Notes: generated by a model from the sequence alone, not told the origin. Shown: positions 34,839 through 44,068, counted from the stretch's first letter. The stretch is DNA of 64,000 bases from Arthrobacter celericrescens (GCF_003614925.1 NZ_QYLP01000037.1:1-64000); one strand, 5' to 3'. Translations and numbers: made by a program.

Positions 34839-35147
34839 CTAGCGGGAGTCGCCGTCGTCGCCGGGGCGCAGTCCTTCGTAGATCTTCTTGCACTCGGGGC
34901 AGACCGGGAACTTCTGCGGGTCGCGGCCGGGAGTCCAGACCTTTCCGCACAGGGCGATCACCGGCTCGCCGGTCAGCGCCGACTCCATGATCTTTTCCTT
35001 GCGGACGTAGTGGGAGAAGCGCTCCCGGTCGCCGGGTTCCACTTCCTGGCGCGTTTCCTCGCGCTCAATGGTGGCCGTGGATGAGCCGGCTCCGGAAAGT
35101 TCGCGCATTGGATCGTTCTCGAAGGGGTCCGGAGGCAGGGTCGTCAT
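34839..35147 (-). CDS. DUF3039 family protein
   Basis: 102 aa. Conserved actinobacterial protein of unknown function. Visible features: an acidic N-terminus, HYVRKEKIMESALTGEPVIALCGK and KFPVCPECKKIYEGL; the histidine, single cysteine and CxxC could form one zinc site. ATG 35147 is 7 bases after TAAGAT, so a leaderless mRNA is likely and the upstream in-frame part is not coding. It commonly sits beside the SF2 helicase found next to it here. Confidence 0.82.
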   Translation of the reverse strand: MTTLPPDPFENDPMRELSGAGSSTATIEREETRQEVEPGDRERFSHYVRKEKIMESALTGEPVIALCGKVWTPGRDPQKFPVCPECKKIYEGLRPGDDGDSR

Positions 35148-35154
35148 GCCATCC

Positions 35155-35160
35155 ATCTTA
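35155..35160 (-). promoter_or_regulatory. leaderless-type -10 box of the DUF3039 gene
   Basis: TAAGAT on the minus strand, 7 bases, then ATG 35147. Confidence 0.55.
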
Positions 35161-35164
35161 GCCG

Positions 35165-35947
35165 CTACAGGCCCTGCCACTTCGGCTTGCTCTCGAAGGC
35201 GTGGCGGTAGTAGTCCGCCAGCTTCAGGGATGAGGCCGCCGCTTCGTCGATCAGGATGGTCGCGTGCGGATGCAACTGCAGCACCGATGCCGCGCAGATC
35301 GCCGCCACCGGGCCCTCCACGAAGTCGCACACCGCCTGGGCTTTCCGGGCACCGGTGGCGATGAGGATCACGTGCCGGGCGTCCATGATGGTGCCAAGGC
35401 CCTGGGTCACCACGTGGTGCGGCACGTCGTCGATGCTCCCGAAGAAGCGCGCGTTGTCCTTCCGGGTCTGTTCGATGAGGGTCTTGATCCGCGTCCGAGA
35501 CACCAGCGAGGAGCCCGGCTCGTTGAAGCCGATGTGCCCGTCCGTGCCGACGCCGAGGATCTGCAGGTCCACGCCGCCGCGTTCCCGGATGGCGTCCTCG
35601 TAAGCCGCGCAGGCCGCCGGGAGGTCCTCCGCTGTTCCGTCTGGGCTGTGGACGTTGGCGGGATCGATGTTCACCCGGTCCGTGAACTCCCGGCGGATCA
35701 CTTCGCGATAGGACTCGGGGTGGCCGGGTTCCAAGCCGACGTACTCGTCCAGGGCGAAGGCGTGGGCATTGCTGAAGTCCAGCCCCTCCTCGTTGTGCCG
35801 GCGGGACAGCTCGTCGTAGACCGGCAGGGGCGAGGAGCCTGTTGCCAGGCCCAGGACCGCGTCGGGTTTGCGCCGCAGGAGTTCCTCAATGGCGTCCGCC
35901 GCGAGCCTGCCGATCTGCCTGTTTCCCGGCAGGATGACAACTTCCAT
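35165..35947 (-). CDS. nagB: glucosamine-6-phosphate deaminase
   Basis: 260 aa. Converts glucosamine-6-phosphate to fructose-6-phosphate and ammonia. LGLATGSSPLPVYDEL (phosphate loop, about 34-49), FALDEYVGL (catalytic D, about 68), ILGVGTDGHIGFNEPGSS (about 131-148) and the GARKAQAV helix are all intact. Starts MEVVILPGNRQIG. It is not next to nagA, which lies about 10 kb away. GAAAGG stands 9 bases before the ATG. No DasR-like 16-base site was seen upstream. Confidence 0.95.
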   Translation of the reverse strand: MEVVILPGNRQIGRLAADAIEELLRRKPDAVLGLATGSSPLPVYDELSRRHNEEGLDFSNAHAFALDEYVGLEPGHPESYREVIRREFTDRVNIDPANVHSPDGTAEDLPAACAAYEDAIRERGGVDLQILGVGTDGHIGFNEPGSSLVSRTRIKTLIEQTRKDNARFFGSIDDVPHHVVTQGLGTIMDARHVILIATGARKAQAVCDFVEGPVAAICAASVLQLHPHATILIDEAAASSLKLADYYRHAFESKPKWQGL

Positions 35948-36021
35948 TCTTCACGGCCTTTCTGCGCTGGCGCACCCGGAAACGGGGCTCTCCCTTGAGG
36001 CTATGCCATGCCGGGCCGCTT

Positions 36022-37593
36022 TCACCTGTTGTTGGCGAGCAGGGCGAACATTTCCGGCCCGCGAACATCCAGCCAGCGGCCGCCCAGCCTGATCCCGGCC
36101 ACGAAGAGGGCCAGGCCGAGCACCGTCCCGGCTGCCAGGCCGATCCAGCCGAACACGGTGCTGCCGGTTGCTGCCTGCGCGGCCACCATCGCGATCTCCG
36201 GGAGCAGCAGCACACCCATGGCGGACATTCCGGCGAACTGGACCAGCAGGGTCTGGGTGACGTTGCCCGGCGGCTTCTTGAAGGGGCTCTCCCCCGGCAC
36301 CGGGACGGCGCTGGTCCAGCGGGCCGAAACCACGGACGCGAGGCCAAGGCCGGTGAAGAGCGCACCCAGCGAGGAGCCGAGGATGTTGGGCAGCCACTCC
36401 CAGCGCCCCGTCAGCGCGATGGAGCCGGCCGCGAACAGCAGTACCAGCGGGAGGGCAAAGACCAGGCAGGCGAGGGCGCGGCCCAGACGGTCATCCCGGC
36501 CCCGGACGCCCGTGGCAAGGTGCAGGGCGAAGGCCGTGTTGTCGTAGGAGACATCGGCCGAAATGGACCAAGCCAGCAGGAACGCGGTCAGCGGTGCCAC
36601 CGTGAGGAGCACGTCATGGTTCCCGCTCTGGCCGCCGGCGAAGTAGAGCAGCACCGGCATCAGGGGCACGATCACCAGCGACCCGGCGTAGCGCGGGTCG
36701 CGTATCCAGTAGGTCAGCGAGCGGGCCGCCACCGCGCCCGCCGGAGTGGCGGGGAAGAGCGCGAACAAGCCTGCTTTGCCGGCCTTCCTGCTGCCGCCGC
36801 CCCCGTAGGGCGGGGTGACCATGGCCCGCTTCAGGAGCAGGTACCAGGCGCCGCAGAGCGCCGCGAGGGACCCCAGGGCGACCAGCAGCTTGGCGGCCGC
36901 GCCCGCGGGATTGCCGGCGTCGAGCTCCCCGCCCAGCGACCAGGCGGCGCCGAGCGGCGTCCAGGAAACGGCTTCGGCGAGGCCCGGCAGGTAGTCCCTG
37001 CTGTCCCGGACGCCCTGGACCACCGCCGTCACGATCGGTCCGGCCAGCACCAGGGGCACGACGAAGACGATGCTGCTGATGTCCTTGAACCGCCGCGAGG
37101 CGAGGAGGCTGGCCACCGCCGTCGTCACCAGCTTGGACGCAACCACGCAGCTCAGCACCCCCAGCACGGCTCCAAGCAGGGCGCCGGCAGCCGCCGGGAA
37201 GCCGCGCGACCAGGTCGCCACGGTGGCGAGCGACGCGAGCAGGGTCGCGATCCCGGGCAGGCCCAGCAATCCGGCCAGGGCCAGGCCCGGAAGCAGGTCC
37301 CGCATGGGAATCGCGGAGGTGGTGAAGCGGCTGGGATCCAGCGTGAGGTCGGCCGCAGAAGCGACAAGCGGCACCACCGCCCAGCCGGTCATCACCAGAG
37401 CGCCGCCCAGCACGACGACGGTCTGCGCCGTCAGCGGATCAGCCCACCGCAGTGCCACCAGCCCGACGACGCAGCTCAGCACCACGCCCGCCGCGTAGAG
37501 CGCGCCGACGGCGATGCCGACGATCTGCCAGGGGCTGCGGCGGAAGCCGTTGAGCAGCAGCCGCCACTTCAGGCTCAGAAGGTGCGCAACCAT
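36022..37593 (-). CDS. ABC exporter membrane protein
   Basis: 523 aa with about 12 hydrophobic segments and a short charged loop (about 260-275). The fold is of the long ABC-2-like permease type found with single-domain ATPases in actinobacteria. Its start overlaps the ATPase gene by 19 bases (37575-37593), so the two are coupled. Substrate unknown. Confidence 0.82.
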   Translation of the reverse strand: MVAHLLSLKWRLLLNGFRRSPWQIVGIAVGALYAAGVVLSCVVGLVALRWADPLTAQTVVVLGGALVMTGWAVVPLVASAADLTLDPSRFTTSAIPMRDLLPGLALAGLLGLPGIATLLASLATVATWSRGFPAAAGALLGAVLGVLSCVVASKLVTTAVASLLASRRFKDISSIVFVVPLVLAGPIVTAVVQGVRDSRDYLPGLAEAVSWTPLGAAWSLGGELDAGNPAGAAAKLLVALGSLAALCGAWYLLLKRAMVTPPYGGGGSRKAGKAGLFALFPATPAGAVAARSLTYWIRDPRYAGSLVIVPLMPVLLYFAGGQSGNHDVLLTVAPLTAFLLAWSISADVSYDNTAFALHLATGVRGRDDRLGRALACLVFALPLVLLFAAGSIALTGRWEWLPNILGSSLGALFTGLGLASVVSARWTSAVPVPGESPFKKPPGNVTQTLLVQFAGMSAMGVLLLPEIAMVAAQAATGSTVFGWIGLAAGTVLGLALFVAGIRLGGRWLDVRGPEMFALLANNR

Positions 37594-38381
37594 TCGAGCC
37601 CTCCGGTACGCGTGCCGCCTCCCACAAGCGCGACGAAACGGTCTTCCAGCGAGGCGCCGGCCCGAACCTCGTCAACCGTCCCGGCAGCCAGCACCCGGCC
37701 GGCCGCCACCACGGCCACGTGGTCGCACATACGCTGGACCAGGTCCATGACGTGGCTGGAGACGATCACCGTGCCGCCCGAGGCGACGTACTGTTCCAGG
37801 ATGCCGCGGATGTTCGCGGCGGACACCGGATCCACCGATTCAAACGGTTCGTCGAGGACCAGCAGCCGGGGCGCATGGATCAGGGCGGAGGCGAGGGCGA
37901 TCTTCTTGCGCATGCCGGCCGAATAGTCCACCACCAGGGTTCCGGCGTCCTTGCCCAGGTCCAGCGCCGCGAGCAGGTCCTGGACGCGGGACTGCACCAC
38001 CGCCCGGTCCATTCCGCGCAGCAGGCCCGCATAGCTGACCAGTTGTTCCCCGCTCAGGCGGTCGAACAAGCGCACGCCGTCCGGCAGGATGCCCATGAGC
38101 TTCTTCGCCTCAAGCGGGTGCTCCCACACGTCCACGCCGTGGATGAAGGCCGTTCCGAAGTCCGGCCTCAGCAGCCCCGTGGCCATGGACAGCGTGGTGG
38201 TCTTCCCGGCACCGTTCGGGCCGACGACGCCGTAGAAGGAGCCGGCGGGGACGTCCAGGCTGATGCCGTTGACGGCGATCTTGTCGCCGAAGCGCTTGGC
38301 CAGGCCCCGCAGTGCCAGGGCCGGCACCGGGGGCGCCGGGGAGGGATTCGGGGCAGGGTAACCGGGACCAGGGGCGCTCAT
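37575..38381 (-). CDS. ABC transporter ATP-binding protein
   Basis: 268 aa. Proline-rich N-terminal tail of about 22 residues, then Walker A GPNGAGKTTTLSMATGLL (about 51-68), signature DYSAGMRKKIALASAL (about 148) and Walker B RLLVLDEPFESVDPV, with switch histidine in VSSHVMD. An export-type ATPase of the DRA/CcmA class. ATG 38381 follows TACGCT by 6 bases; a longer start at 38462 is unsupported. Confidence 0.92.
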   Translation of the reverse strand: MSAPGPGYPAPNPSPAPPVPALALRGLAKRFGDKIAVNGISLDVPAGSFYGVVGPNGAGKTTTLSMATGLLRPDFGTAFIHGVDVWEHPLEAKKLMGILPDGVRLFDRLSGEQLVSYAGLLRGMDRAVVQSRVQDLLAALDLGKDAGTLVVDYSAGMRKKIALASALIHAPRLLVLDEPFESVDPVSAANIRGILEQYVASGGTVIVSSHVMDLVQRMCDHVAVVAAGRVLAAGTVDEVRAGASLEDRFVALVGGGTRTGGLEWLRTF

Positions 38382-38387
38382 TCTGCC

Positions 38388-38393
38388 AGCGTA
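38388..38393 (-). promoter_or_regulatory. leaderless-type -10 box of the ABC exporter operon
   Basis: TACGCT on the minus strand, 6 bases, then ATG 38381. Confidence 0.5.
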
Positions 38394-38536
38394 ACCCCGG
38401 CCGAATTCCAGCGCAGTCATCCGGCAGGACGAACTCCCGGAGCCGTCAGGCGGCCGGATCATCCGAAGGGACTACCTGTCCGAGGACCACCATCCCGAAA
38501 AGCGGGGCGGCCGCCGTCGCCGTTGGGCAACTCGGG

Positions 38537-39541
38537 TCAGAACAGCACGCGGGCGAGGCCCTGCCGCGCTTTGGCCACCCTTTCGTCTGCAACACCGACG
38601 ACGTCGAAGAGTTCCAGCAGCCGCACGCGTGCGGTTTCGCGTTCGGCACCGAAGTTGCGGCCGATGAACGCGATGATGCGGTTGAAGCCGTCGTCGATGT
38701 GTCCGCCGGAGACGTCGAGATCGGCGATGGCGAGCTGGGCGTCGAGGTTGTCCGGTTCCTGCGCGGCCTGCTGGCGAAGGGCCTCGGCCTGCGGAGCGGA
38801 AATCGATTCGAGCCGGCCCATCAGTTCCACCTGGGCGAGCCCGGCCTTGGCTTCACGGTCGGCCGGCTGTTCGGCAAGTGCCTGCCGGTACGCCTGCGCA
38901 GCCGCGGCATAGTCGCCGGCTTCGATAGCGTCGAAGGCTGCCTGGTGCAGGGGCGGCACCGGCGCTTCCTGCGGCGCCGCGGACTCACCGCGGACGCTGC
39001 CGGTCACGCCGTTCTCCGCGGCGACCTTCAGCAGTTCGTCCAGGAGCGCGCGGATTTCATGCTCCGCGGCGGGTCCCTGGAACAGCGGGAGGGGCCGGCC
39101 CTTCAGGACGGCAACGGCGGTGGGAACAGCCTCGATCCGGAAGGCGTCGGCCAGTTGGGGGAACGCGTCGATGTCGGCCGCCGCGAGGACGATCCGTCCG
39201 TCGTAGCTCTCGACGACGCTCTCCAGGCTCTGCAGCAGCGTGTCCGACTCCGGCGAGTACCGGGCCCAGAGCAGGAACAGCACGGGGATCCGCGCCGAAA
39301 GCTCCACCAGGTCCTGGAAGTTCGCCTCGTTGGCGTCCACGCGGAGGGGGCGCAGGGTCCCCTCCGCCGCCGGGTCCTGGGCTCCTCCGTCACGGCCGGG
39401 AGCAGCCGCGCCGTTGCCCTGGACGGGAGGCGCGGGCGGCGGTGCGGCCGGTCGCCGCAGCGCGGAAAGGTCGACGGCGCCGCGGAGGTTGAGCTGGCTG
39501 GCGGCGGCCGGGGAAACGGGTCGTGATCCTGGCGAACTCAT
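38537..39541 (-). CDS. thioredoxin-fold TPR co-chaperone, CnoX/YbbN-like
   Basis: 334 aa. Thioredoxin domain (about 85-200) followed by tetratricopeptide-like helices (about 215-334), the CnoX layout. The active-site position reads WARYSPES, so both cysteines of CxxC are missing, and a holdase or adaptor role is more likely than redox work. The first 75 residues are low-complexity Pro/Ala. ATG 39541 is 7 bases after TAGAGT. Matches the thioredoxin-like gene found near nucS in mycobacteria. Confidence 0.85.
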   Translation of the reverse strand: MSSPGSRPVSPAAASQLNLRGAVDLSALRRPAAPPPAPPVQGNGAAAPGRDGGAQDPAAEGTLRPLRVDANEANFQDLVELSARIPVLFLLWARYSPESDTLLQSLESVVESYDGRIVLAAADIDAFPQLADAFRIEAVPTAVAVLKGRPLPLFQGPAAEHEIRALLDELLKVAAENGVTGSVRGESAAPQEAPVPPLHQAAFDAIEAGDYAAAAQAYRQALAEQPADREAKAGLAQVELMGRLESISAPQAEALRQQAAQEPDNLDAQLAIADLDVSGGHIDDGFNRIIAFIGRNFGAERETARVRLLELFDVVGVADERVAKARQGLARVLF

Positions 39542-39548
39542 AGTGTCC

Positions 39549-39554
39549 ACTCTA
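39549..39554 (-). promoter_or_regulatory. leaderless-type -10 box of the cnoX-like gene
   Basis: TAGAGT on the minus strand, 7 bases, then ATG 39541. Confidence 0.55.
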
Positions 39555-39579
39555 GCTGTTTCACCGGCCGCCACTTCGC

Positions 39580-41325
39580 CTACTTGAAGCTGGCTGCCAC
39601 CAGTCCGCGGAAGGCCGCCACGAGCTTCATCGGATCGTTGGATCCTGCCGGCGGGACGTAGATGGCCACGGACTCGGCGAAGGTCTGCGAGAGGCCCACC
39701 TTCGTCGATTCACCACCGGCCAGGACGGCCGCCGCCTTGTCGGCGATCAGCGTGTCCCCTTCGGCCTTGGGCGTGGTGGTGAACCCGAAGTCCAGGCGGC
39801 CCAGCACCAGCGCGCCGCCGTCGGAGGTGCGGAACACCAAGGTGTCGGCCGGAACCGGGGTGTGCGTGAACTTGAAGGTTCCGCTGCTCCCTGCCTTCAC
39901 GGCGTCGGCCTGGTAGTCCAGGACGTCGGCGATGTACGGCGAACCCGTGCCCTCCACGAGCTTGCCCTTGAAGGCGGAATCCGGCTTGGTGAGCCGGTCT
40001 GCCAGGGCGGCCATGGCTTCGGTGCCGCTGTAGGCCAGTCCGGCCTTGTCGCCGGCGGCGGACTGCTGGGTCCCGCCGAGCGGGATGGCGGGGAAGGAGG
40101 TGCCCGGCTGCAGCGGGGCAGTGGCCAGGAGCTTGTAGTTCTCCCGCGGCGCCGCCTGGCGCAGGGTCAGCACCTGGGGCACCACGTTTCCGTCGCCCTG
40201 GGTGACGGCGACGACGGTGCGCGGCCAGGTGCGCTGGGTGGTCACCACGCTGCCAAGCAGCTTGCTGGCGCGCACGGGCATGCGTGCCTGGTGGCTGGCC
40301 ACTTTGGCGCGGATCTTGTAGTTCTGGGTCCGGACGAGCAGCTCGGTGGCGTCGACGCGGGTCTTCAGCTTCGCGGCGTCGCGGGCTGCGTCACCGGCCG
40401 AGACGGCGTTGGCGACCTGTTCCAGAATGCGCTTGAGCTGGGCATCCACCAGGACGGGCACCTCGGCCTCACCGGAAGCGTCCTGCGACGGGGACGGCGA
40501 GGGGCTTTCGGCGGCCTGGGCGCCTGCGAGCGAGGTCCCTGCGAGGGCTGCGGTGAGGGCACCGGCCACCAGGATGCGCAGGGCGGTGGTGCCGCCCTTC
40601 TGCTGCGGAGCCTGCCCGCCGGGGGCCTGGTTCCCGAGGACCGGATCGGCGGCCGTCTCCGGCGTGCCGTTTCCGGTACCGCGGCCTGGGCCGCCGTTTC
40701 CGCCGTTCCGCGCACCGAGGAACCTGGCGAGCAGGGGCAGTGCGGCACCGGCTGCGATGAGGACGGAGCCGAAGAGGATGAGCGGGACGGCCCACGGCAT
40801 GTAGGTATCGTTCGGGTACGTCACGGAGATAGACGCCGGCGCGGGCTTCGTGCCGTCGCTGGCGAGCAGGAGCGTCCATTCGCCGTCGGCTGGCGGGTTC
40901 CAGGAGTACTCAAGCTGTCCGCTGGCGCTTTCGGTCTCGACCCAGAGGTCGGATCCGGCTGGCGCCGGCGCGGTCGCGTCGCCTTCGGTGTTGGTGATCT
41001 GGAGCGACTTGCCGTCTTCGGAGACCCCGGTGACCGTGTTGTGGGCGGTCTTGCCTACCCAGCCGTCGACGTCGTCGGGCCGGCCGACAGCCAGCACGAA
41101 GTTGCCGTCACCTTTGATGGTGATCCGGCTGGGCCCGCCCTTGTGGTCCAGGAGTTCTTGCCCGATCACGGTCAACGGGGCGGCTTTCGTGTCGCCGGGA
41201 GCAGACGCGGTCACGGTGTCGGCAGGAGCCCAGAAGGTCAACTGGCCGATGCCGGCCAGCAGTACCAGCAGGCCCAGCAGCGCCAGGGAGGCTGCAGTCT
41301 TCAATCGCACAGGAATACCAATCAT
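39580..41325 (-). CDS. large membrane protein of unknown function
   Basis: About 581 aa from ATG 41325. I do not recognise a family. Layout: TM1 (about 10-30), an extracytoplasmic beta-rich domain (about 35-170) with WNPPADGEWTLLL, TM2 (about 177-199), a Gly/Pro/Gln linker, TM3 or internal signal (about 248-271), then about 300 residues probably outside the cell. No catalytic motif seen. A palindrome covers its -10 box. The start is uncertain: no Shine-Dalgarno precedes the ATG, and an earlier TTG at 41367 would add 14 residues. Confidence 0.72.
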   Translation of the reverse strand: MIGIPVRLKTAASLALLGLLVLLAGIGQLTFWAPADTVTASAPGDTKAAPLTVIGQELLDHKGGPSRITIKGDGNFVLAVGRPDDVDGWVGKTAHNTVTGVSEDGKSLQITNTEGDATAPAPAGSDLWVETESASGQLEYSWNPPADGEWTLLLASDGTKPAPASISVTYPNDTYMPWAVPLILFGSVLIAAGAALPLLARFLGARNGGNGGPGRGTGNGTPETAADPVLGNQAPGGQAPQQKGGTTALRILVAGALTAALAGTSLAGAQAAESPSPSPSQDASGEAEVPVLVDAQLKRILEQVANAVSAGDAARDAAKLKTRVDATELLVRTQNYKIRAKVASHQARMPVRASKLLGSVVTTQRTWPRTVVAVTQGDGNVVPQVLTLRQAAPRENYKLLATAPLQPGTSFPAIPLGGTQQSAAGDKAGLAYSGTEAMAALADRLTKPDSAFKGKLVEGTGSPYIADVLDYQADAVKAGSSGTFKFTHTPVPADTLVFRTSDGGALVLGRLDFGFTTTPKAEGDTLIADKAAAVLAGGESTKVGLSQTFAESVAIYVPPAGSNDPMKLVAAFRGLVAASFK

Positions 41326-41344
41326 CAGCGGTCGTTGAGCTTTA

Positions 41345-41365
41345 AGGGTAACCGTTTTGTTACCC
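41345..41365. promoter_or_regulatory. palindrome over the -10 box of the unknown membrane-protein gene
   Basis: GGGTAAC (41346-41352) and GTTACCC (41359-41365) are exact inverse complements with a 6-base spacer. The minus-strand box TACCCT (41350-41345), a likely -10 element, overlaps one arm. It lies in the 191-base gap shared with the divergent AI-2E-type gene. Confidence 0.55.
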
Positions 41366-41516
41366 AACGGTCGGCTCGGGGGCTGGCCGGCCCGGCCCCG
41401 GATTCCCCTCCGTGGCGGGCCAAAACCGCAGATTCATGCTGCTGGTAGGGTGACGAACAACATTGGAATCGGCTTTGCCTGCGGGGCCGCACGGAATGCA
41501 AAGGCAGTAGAAGCAC

Positions 41517-42794
41517 GTGAATGAGCAGAAGTCTCCGACGCCTCCCGGACCGTCCGGCGAACCGGACGGTACAGCCCAGGCGGCGAGCGGCCGGCCGTCG
41601 AAGGCGGGCATGTTCAGCGTGGTTGCCCGCCGGCTCCGCCAGCCCATTCCCGGCGCCCAGCCCAGGGTGCGGTTTGAGATGCCCCCGGAGCTCGAGAACG
41701 GCGATCATGCGGCGCTCGACGACGGCGACGACCGCTTCGGCTCCCCCGGACCCCGGATGTCCGCGCAGCACCCGCTGTACCTGGGATTCATGGGCACCGC
41801 CGGCGTCGGCGTCGCCCTCCTGCTCTTCTACATCGGCACCCACACGGCCCAGCTCCTGCTGTGGATCGTGACCGCCCTTTTCATCGCGCTGGGCCTGGAT
41901 CCGGTGGTCCGCTGGCTTGAAAGCCAGAAGGTTCCGCGGCCCGCGGGCATCCTGCTGTCCGTCGGGGTGCTGGCCGCGGCCGTCGCAGGGTTCTTTGCCA
42001 CCCTGATCCCCACCATCGTCGAGCAGGTCACGGAGATCGTCCGCCAGGCGCCCACCTGGATCCGCGACTTCCTGGACTCCGAATTCTTCCGGACCCTGGA
42101 CAGCCAGTTCGGCGTGCGGGACCGGATCAGCGAGGAGCTCGACAAGTTCGTCAAGAACCCCGACGCCATGGGCGGAATCTTCGGCGGCGTCGTGGGCTTC
42201 GGTTCCACTGTTGCGAACAGCCTCTTCGGCGCGTTGATCGTCCTGGTGCTCAGCCTCTACTTCCTGGGCGCCCTGCCCGCCATGAAGAAGTGGGCATACC
42301 GCCTGGCCCCGCGCTCCCGCCGCCCCCGGGTCGAGGCCCTCTCGGAGGAGATCACCCGGTCAGTGGGCAACTACGTGATCGGCCAGGCCTGCGTTGCCCT
42401 GCTCAACGCCCTGTTCGCGTTCATCGTCATGACCATCCTCGGCGTTCCGTTCAGCGTCCTGCTGGCCTTCGTGGTGGCCCTGCTCGCGTTCATTCCGCTG
42501 GTGGGCGGCATGATCGCCGCGGTGGTGGTGATCCTGGTATCCCTCACCCTGGGCTGGCAGACCGCGGTGATCTACGCGATCTGCTATTTCGCCTACCTGC
42601 AGTTCGAGGCCTACTTCATCTCGCCGCGCATCATGCAGCGCGCGGTTGCGGTACCTGGCGCCGTCGCCGTCATCTCGGTGATCGCGGGCGGCAGCCTGCT
42701 GGGCGTGCTCGGGGCGCTCATCGCCATTCCCACCGCCGCGGCGACCATGCTGCTCATCAAGGAAGTCTTCATCGTCCGCCAGGACCGGCACTGA
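41517..42794 (+). CDS. AI-2E family transporter
   Basis: 425 aa. Disordered N-terminus of about 85 residues, then eight hydrophobic segments with the family patterns ALFIALGLDPVVRWLE and AFIPLVGGMIAAVVVILVSL, and PAAVAVISVIAGGSLLGVLGALIAIP-like ending (part: SLLGVLGALIAIPTAA). The family contains AI-2 exporters, Na+/H+ antiporters and many uncharacterised members; no substrate can be assigned. GTG start with AAAGGCAG about 9 bases upstream. Confidence 0.88.
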   Translation: MNEQKSPTPPGPSGEPDGTAQAASGRPSKAGMFSVVARRLRQPIPGAQPRVRFEMPPELENGDHAALDDGDDRFGSPGPRMSAQHPLYLGFMGTAGVGVALLLFYIGTHTAQLLLWIVTALFIALGLDPVVRWLESQKVPRPAGILLSVGVLAAAVAGFFATLIPTIVEQVTEIVRQAPTWIRDFLDSEFFRTLDSQFGVRDRISEELDKFVKNPDAMGGIFGGVVGFGSTVANSLFGALIVLVLSLYFLGALPAMKKWAYRLAPRSRRPRVEALSEEITRSVGNYVIGQACVALLNALFAFIVMTILGVPFSVLLAFVVALLAFIPLVGGMIAAVVVILVSLTLGWQTAVIYAICYFAYLQFEAYFISPRIMQRAVAVPGAVAVISVIAGGSLLGVLGALIAIPTAAATMLLIKEVFIVRQDRH

Positions 42795-42799
42795 AGCAG

Positions 42800-42824
42800 G
42801 CCCGCCCACTGACGCCGGGCGGGC
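42800..42824. terminator. possible terminator hairpin between convergent genes
   Basis: GCCCGCCC (42800-42807) and GGGCGGGC (42817-42824) form an 8-base stem with a 9-base loop between the AI-2E-type gene and the convergent hydrolase gene. There is no immediate T run, so termination is uncertain. Confidence 0.4.
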
Positions 42825-42839
42825 GACCGCTAAGCCCTT

Positions 42840-43637
42840 TTAGGCCGCCGTCGCGAACGGCCCTGCCCACTCGCGCGGCAGGCCGTCGGCGCCGGCACCG
42901 GCCTCGGTGACGTCGTCGACGATCTCGTCCAGGACCCGCGCGGCGTGCTTTTCGCCCACCCAGAGGTGCTTGGCGCCGTCGACGCCCAGCAGCCGCGCCT
43001 GCGGAACGAGGCTGAAGCGTTCCGCCGCTTCGGCCGGCTGCAGGAAGTCGTCGTGTTCGGGCACGAGCACCGTGAGCGGCTTTCCGGCGGCGGCCCATTC
43101 CTTCAGGTGGACGTCCGTGGCACGGTGCAGCGGCGGCGAGAGCAGGATGGCCCCCTCCACCTGCGAAGCGACCGGATCGACCGCGCCGTACATCAGCGCA
43201 AGCTCGGTGCCGAAGGACCAGCCCACCAGCCAGCGGTTCGGCAGGCCGCGTTCGACGGCGAAGCGCACCGCGGCCTCGACGTCGTACCGCTCGCCGATGC
43301 CCTCTTCGAAGCTGCCTTGGCTGGTGCCCCGCGGCGAGTGCGTGCCCCGGGTGTTGAAGCGGAGCACCGCGACACCGGCCAGGGCGGGAAGCCGGTAGGA
43401 GGCCTTGCGGTAGACGTGGGAGTCCATGAAGCCGCCGTGGGTGGGCAGAGGGTGCAGGGTGATGAGGGTTGCGGTGATCTCGCCCGACTCAGGAAGCGCC
43501 AACTCCCCCACCAGGACCTTGCCGTCTTCGGTGGTGATTTCGATGTTCTCGCGCCGGGCCGGAAGCACCGTAGACGCGCGGATGGCCACGGGAGCTGCCG
43601 GCTGGGTGAACACGAACGAGGCGGGATCGAAAGTCAT
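42840..43637 (-). CDS. alpha/beta hydrolase
   Basis: 265 aa. [22 protein letters not shown] near the N-terminal third, [14 protein letters not shown], nucleophile elbow [11 protein letters not shown], acid in [11 protein letters not shown] and histidine in GAKHLWVGE make a complete triad. Substrate unknown; the group is often labelled as dienelactone hydrolase-like. ATG 43637 is 7 bases after TACCCT. Confidence 0.85.
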   Translation of the reverse strand: MTFDPASFVFTQPAAPVAIRASTVLPARRENIEITTEDGKVLVGELALPESGEITATLITLHPLPTHGGFMDSHVYRKASYRLPALAGVAVLRFNTRGTHSPRGTSQGSFEEGIGERYDVEAAVRFAVERGLPNRWLVGWSFGTELALMYGAVDPVASQVEGAILLSPPLHRATDVHLKEWAAAGKPLTVLVPEHDDFLQPAEAAERFSLVPQARLLGVDGAKHLWVGEKHAARVLDEIVDDVTEAGAGADGLPREWAGPFATAA

Positions 43638-43644
43638 GCTTCCA

Positions 43645-43650
43645 AGGGTA
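43645..43650 (-). promoter_or_regulatory. leaderless-type -10 box of the hydrolase gene
   Basis: TACCCT on the minus strand, 7 bases, then ATG 43637. Confidence 0.5.
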
Positions 43651-43683
43651 TCCCGCTGCCCGGCCCGGGCCGCCGCCTGGGAC

Positions 43684-44016
43684 TCAGCGGTAACGGTAGG
43701 TGCGCCCGGTCCAGCATTTGTTGTGCCAATGCCGGCGTTCTTCCAGGCCCACGGCGTCGCCCAGCAGATGGCTGGCCGACCAGACCACGAGGTGGGCGGT
43801 TCCCGGCAGGATCTGCATCGAGCAGCCAGGGCAGACGTAATTCTTCTCGGCATTCCTGGCGGTCATGGTCCGGACGATCCATTCGCCGTCGGGGGCGTTC
43901 TCCCGCCGCGCGATCCCGGCGCGTGCCCGTTCGAGGTCCAAGTCGGGCGCGTCGGCACCGCGGGTCCACTTCGAATTCGCGGAACCTGTGCGTCGGGGGC
44001 GGTTGGATCGGGGCAT
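43684..44016 (-). CDS. small conserved protein with a CxxC/HxxxC zinc-site motif
   Basis: 110 aa. A basic N-terminus ([15 protein letters not shown]) is followed by [21 protein letters not shown] and a second half ending [17 protein letters not shown]. The CxxC and HxxxC pairs, about 40 residues apart, suggest one structural zinc site of zinc-ribbon or HNH-like type; the catalytic residues of HNH nucleases are not convincing. A conserved actinobacterial protein divergent from nucS across only 65 bases, so a nucleic-acid role is plausible but unproven. Confidence 0.75.
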   Translation of the reverse strand: MPRSNRPRRTGSANSKWTRGADAPDLDLERARAGIARRENAPDGEWIVRTMTARNAEKNYVCPGCSMQILPGTAHLVVWSASHLLGDAVGLEERRHWHNKCWTGRTYRYR

Positions 44017-44068
44017 GGCTCCATTCTGCCGCAGAGCCCCCGGCCCGGCGGCACCCCGTCACAGGCAG

